Positions 21,190 to 23,664 of a stretch of DNA of 23,664 nucleotides are shown piece by piece (the stretch's first letter is position 1; each line of letters opens with the position of its first letter). The notes under the pieces were generated by a model. That model saw nothing but the letters and a program-made list of their open reading frames with translations. It made no database searches and was not told the DNA's origin. This DNA is from JAXGVG01 sp040773965 (GTDB taxonomy: Bacteria; Pseudomonadota; Alphaproteobacteria; UBA9219). Location: NCBI GenBank assembly GCA_040773965.1, contig JAXGVG010000011.1:1-23664 (forward strand), given 5' to 3'. The position numbers and the translations under genes were made by a program.

Positions 21190-22587
21190 ATGCCTCGCAA
21201 GCCTTCGCAACCCTCTTTGACCGAATCGGCTCCCGGCCTTCCGGGGACCGCAAAGCCTGCCGGCAACGCGCCCGAATACACGGTCAGCGATCTGTCACGG
21301 CAGGTCAAGCGGTTGGTGGAGGACACGTTCGGCCTGGTCCGCGTTCGGGGAGAAATAGGGGAGTGCAAATTACACTCCAGCGGGCATTTGTACCTTTCGC
21401 TCAAGGATGAGAACGCGGTGCTGGCAGCCGTATGCTGGCGGGGACAGGTTGGCAAGCTCGGCCTGAAGCCCGAGACGGGCATGGACGTGGTCTGTACGGG
21501 CCGCCTGACGACCTACGCGGGGCAGTCGAAATACCAGCTTATCGTCGAAAGCATGGCTCTGGCGGGCAAGGGCGCGCTATTGAAGATGCTGGAGGAGCGG
21601 CGGCAAAAGCTTGCGGCGGAAGGCCTGTTCGACGCGTCGCGCAAGCAACTGCTGCCCTACGTTCCGGACGTGATCGGCGTCGTGACGTCGCCCACGGGCG
21701 CGGTAATCCGCGATATTATTCACCGCCTTGAGGACCGTTTTCCGCGCCGCGTTTTGCTTTGGCCGGTCGCTGTGCAGGGCGCGGGCGCAGCCGAGCAGAT
21801 CGCGGCGGCCATTCGCGGCTTTAACGCGCTGCCCGAAAAAGGCGCGGTGCCGCGCCCGGACGTGTTGATCGTCGCGCGCGGCGGCGGCTCGCTCGAAGAC
21901 CTCATGCCGTTCAACGAGGAAATCGTCGTGCGCGCCGTGGCGGAAAGCATGATCCCGGTTATCACGGCCGTGGGCCATGAAACGGACACGACGCTCGCCG
22001 ACTACGCGGCCGACGTGCGCGCGCCGACGCCGACGGCGGCGGCGGAAATGGCGGTGCCGGTGCGCGACAATCTGCTGGCGCAGGTATTGGACGACGGCGC
22101 GCGGCTGGATGCGGCCATGCTAAGAATGCTTCGCGAACGCAAGGAAAGGCTGGGCTTGCTCAACCGCGCGCTGGGCGACCCGATGCGCGTGCTGGAGCCG
22201 CTCCTGCAGCGCTTCGACGAACGCGCGGAACGCCTGAGGCTGGCGTGGCAGAGTTATTTCGAACGCCGCTTGGGGCGTTTGGTGGAAGCGGGGGCCAAGC
22301 TCCGCCATCCGCGCGATTTGCTCAACCTTGCCGCGCAGCGTTTACAGCATCAGGCGCACCGCCTGCAAGCGGCGGGGCGCGAGCGCCTGCACCAGACCGA
22401 AAAACGCCTTGAACGCATCGCCGTCATGCTGGAGGCGCTTTCGCCCCGCGCGGTGATGGGGCGCGGTTACGGGCTTGTCTACGACGCGGCGGGGCACTTG
22501 ATTACCCAGGCCGCGCGCATGAAACGCGGCGACCGCGTAAAAATCGAGCTTCATGACGGATCGAAAAAAGCGGTTGTGGAGGATTAA
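21190..22587 (+). CDS. xseA: Exodeoxyribonuclease VII large subunit
   Basis: XseA is the catalytic subunit of exonuclease VII, which digests single-stranded DNA from both ends with several small XseB subunits. From the ATG at 21190 it has 465 residues. An N-terminal OB-fold (about 28-125) includes VRGEIGECKLHSSGHLYLSLKD. The catalytic domain has VTSPTGAVIRDI (D175), VARGGGSLEDL (228-238), and AVGHETDTTLADYAADVRAPTPTAAAE (H263), all typical. A long coiled-coil region (about 295-420) and a C-terminal RGYGLVYD segment complete it. The open frame reaches back to a TTG at 21064, but the added 42 residues lack family character, so the ATG before PRKPSQPSL is preferred. No clear ribosome site supports either. 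No xseB is visible in the window. Divergent from the lipoprotein-purD pair. Confidence 0.95.
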   Translation: MPRKPSQPSLTESAPGLPGTAKPAGNAPEYTVSDLSRQVKRLVEDTFGLVRVRGEIGECKLHSSGHLYLSLKDENAVLAAVCWRGQVGKLGLKPETGMDVVCTGRLTTYAGQSKYQLIVESMALAGKGALLKMLEERRQKLAAEGLFDASRKQLLPYVPDVIGVVTSPTGAVIRDIIHRLEDRFPRRVLLWPVAVQGAGAAEQIAAAIRGFNALPEKGAVPRPDVLIVARGGGSLEDLMPFNEEIVVRAVAESMIPVITAVGHETDTTLADYAADVRAPTPTAAAEMAVPVRDNLLAQVLDDGARLDAAMLRMLRERKERLGLLNRALGDPMRVLEPLLQRFDERAERLRLAWQSYFERRLGRLVEAGAKLRHPRDLLNLAAQRLQHQAHRLQAAGRERLHQTEKRLERIAVMLEALSPRAVMGRGYGLVYDAAGHLITQAARMKRGDRVKIELHDGSKKAVVED

Positions 22588-22605
22588 CCAATCAAATCCA
22601 TCGTC

Positions 22606-22656
22606 ATTCCGGACAGTTTTCTTTTCGCCAACGGCGAAAGAAAATTGATCCGGAAT
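22606..22656. repeat. Long near-perfect inverted repeat downstream of xseA
   Basis: Arms 22606-22629 and 22633-22656 are complementary over about 22 of 24 positions (ATTCCGGA and TTTTCTTTCGCC on the left, GGCGAAAGAAAA and TCCGGAAT on the right) with a three-base loop. As RNA it would form a very stable hairpin 18 bases after the xseA stop. The outer TCATTCCGGA...TCCGGAAT resembles abundant intergenic palindromes of Alphaproteobacteria and may also protect or end the xseA message. Confidence 0.75.
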
Positions 22657-22723
22657 CCGGTTTCTTATCCGTTAACCATACCGTTTTCTCGTAGTTTAGC
22701 CGGAAATAGGGTAGAATTACCAA

Positions 22724-23587
22724 ATGCCAACAGCGCCTTTGGACAATCCTTCTGAATATTTATTTCGTGGTTCGCCCCTCTATCGGATTAATAAATTCGG
22801 CGAAAAGGAGGATCTTTGGGTTGAGCCCGGAAAATATATTCCCCGGCCAAAGCATACGAATCATACCTTCTATGGCGATCCCGGACGATTTTTATTTGCG
22901 GCGATTAATAAACTCCATGCGATCGCTTATGCCGCTTTTAAGGATAGGGCCGGAGTTGCGATGTCGATCGGTCCCGGGTGCCAAAAGGCCCTTTTTTTGC
23001 CGTTCGTTTTTTTAGACAATTATGCCAACGGCAACGCAAATTCCTTTGACGACATAAACAATAAACCCGGCATTCTTCAAAAAGTGTCATCGGAAAATTT
23101 TAAAGGCGTTTTTTCTCCTGAACAACTTGATGATTTTAAACGGCCTAAGCCTGGGGAAGAACCGGGCGAATATGCGAGCGAGGATGAAAAAGGCGTCAGG
23201 GTTCTGCGGGCATGGGACCGAATATCGGCCGATTATGCCATAAGGCAGGGCGTTCAGGTGTTCGTTATATATCCGCGAGAAAAAAATGAAGAAGATTGTC
23301 ATTCGATCAGGAAGCTTATGATCGAAGGAAATTATGAGCCCAGGCTTATGGCCAAGCTTATTAATGAAGACAAAGTGTTGAGCTACATAAACGCGCGCAA
23401 GTTTTATCGGGATTGTCCCAAGGCGCGGTGGGAGGCTTTGGCAGAAATAATGCCTGAAATTAAGCCTTATCGATCCCCAATGCCCCCATCAACCCCTTCT
23501 CATCCTCAAACACCAGGTCCACCGGAAACACGGCCACGCGTGCGCGGAAATTCGGGGGCAGGCGCACCCAGTCCTTTTCCGTCGTGA
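22724..23587 (+). CDS. Orphan AT-rich gene with tail antisense to lpxK
   Basis: A 287-residue protein that I do not recognise. Residues 1-245 look like a genuine globular protein: mixed composition, aromatic-rich N-terminus (EYLFRGSPLYRINKFG), a hydrophobic segment near 82-97 (GPGCQKALFLPFVFLD) too short and polar for a sure membrane helix, and helical stretches such as VLRAWDRISADYAIRQG. No signal peptide. Residues about 246-287 are Pro/Arg/Gly/Ser low-complexity and are encoded antisense to the end of lpxK, so they probably arose by loss of an earlier stop. Base composition is more AT-rich than xseA or lpxK, suggesting acquisition. The ATG has no good ribosome site; TAGAAT seven bases upstream (22712-22717) would be a -10 box giving an almost leaderless transcript, but lacks a -35 partner. 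Confidence 0.65.
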   Translation: MPTAPLDNPSEYLFRGSPLYRINKFGEKEDLWVEPGKYIPRPKHTNHTFYGDPGRFLFAAINKLHAIAYAAFKDRAGVAMSIGPGCQKALFLPFVFLDNYANGNANSFDDINNKPGILQKVSSENFKGVFSPEQLDDFKRPKPGEEPGEYASEDEKGVRVLRAWDRISADYAIRQGVQVFVIYPREKNEEDCHSIRKLMIEGNYEPRLMAKLINEDKVLSYINARKFYRDCPKARWEALAEIMPEIKPYRSPMPPSTPSHPQTPGPPETRPRVRGNSGAGAPSPFPS

Positions 23588-23664
23588 TGAGCTGAAGTTT
23601 TCTCACGCGCGCGTGTTCGGCGAACGCGCTCAGGTCTTTTTGCGTGAACATATAGTGATCCGGA
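23460..23664 (-). CDS. lpxK: Tetraacyldisaccharide 4'-kinase, C-terminal part
   Basis: LpxK phosphorylates the 4' position of the lipid A disaccharide precursor at the inner membrane. Only the last 67 or so codons lie in the window; the gene enters from the right edge, and the frame stays open to the end (…PDHYMFTQKDLSAFAEHAR). The typical C-terminal block follows: LITTEKDWVRLPP, the family TTEKDxVR motif, then VFPVDLVFEDEKGLMGAL. The reading before the internal Met (PDHY) matches the family FPDHxxYT pattern, showing this is a continuation rather than a start at 23651. The catalytic N-terminal P-loop is outside the window. Its last 128 bases overlap the 3' end of the convergent gene at 22724. 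Confidence 0.88.
   Translation of the reverse strand, partial: PDHYMFTQKDLSAFAEHARVRKLQLITTEKDWVRLPPNFRARVAVFPVDLVFEDEKGLMGALGIDKA

Noticed and set aside
1..23664. tRNA, rRNA, CRISPR, prophage or toxin-antitoxin loci
   Set aside because: I looked in the intergenic stretches on both strands and saw no cloverleaf-like segment, repeat-spacer array, integrase or paired small toxin/antitoxin genes. A structured-RNA search (Infernal) was not possible here.

Overview
The window looks like a chromosomal segment of an alphaproteobacterium with a moderately GC-rich genome. The core genes (argJ, a two-domain cold-shock protein, an alphaproteobacterial-type pyrE, mutL with an endonuclease motif, rsmD, rluB, tadA, purD, xseA, lpxK) and the divergent purD/xseA arrangement close to lpxK point to the Rhodospirillales/Micavibrio-like part of the class. 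This placement is inferred from gene content; no rRNA or marker tree was available. No tRNA, rRNA, CRISPR array, intact insertion sequence or phage gene was seen.

Left part (1-7150): a probable C-terminal remnant of a regulator-like gene and a terminator-like hairpin, a small exported protein of unknown function, a long inverted repeat, argJ (GTG start), then a 1493-residue exported alpha-2-macroglobulin-like protein that lacks the thioester motif. Two related 29-base direct repeats (1246-1274 and 7125-7153) bracket the argJ/macroglobulin block.

Middle part (7148-12904): a two-domain cold-shock protein on the minus strand. Divergent from it is a plus-strand set of envelope-related genes: an exported protein with internal short repeats, a glycine-zipper lipoprotein with a good promoter, a PAP2-type membrane phosphatase, and a small beta-rich protein followed by a clear intrinsic terminator. 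After that come pyrE and an S66 LD-carboxypeptidase gene coupled by an ATGA overlap, linking pyrimidine synthesis with peptidoglycan recycling on one transcript.

Right part (12968-23664): a pentapeptide-repeat protein built from two similar modules, then mutL, which carries an in-frame palindromic repeat inside its coding sequence and converges on rluB-rsmD with stop codons overlapping on TTAA. tadA is divergent from rluB. A more AT-rich ankyrin-like gene with its own sigma70-like promoter follows. A small lipoprotein gene and purD are probably co-transcribed, divergent from xseA. Downstream of xseA are a long hairpin element, an AT-rich orphan gene, and the 3' end of lpxK entering from the right. 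The orphan gene runs 128 bases into the antisense of lpxK.

The strongest unusual signals are the palindromic element translated inside MutL, the direct repeats around the argJ/macroglobulin block, the overprinted tail of the orphan gene at 22724, and the repeat-built envelope protein at 7939. I did not find a coherent new multi-gene system that I could defend from sequence alone.
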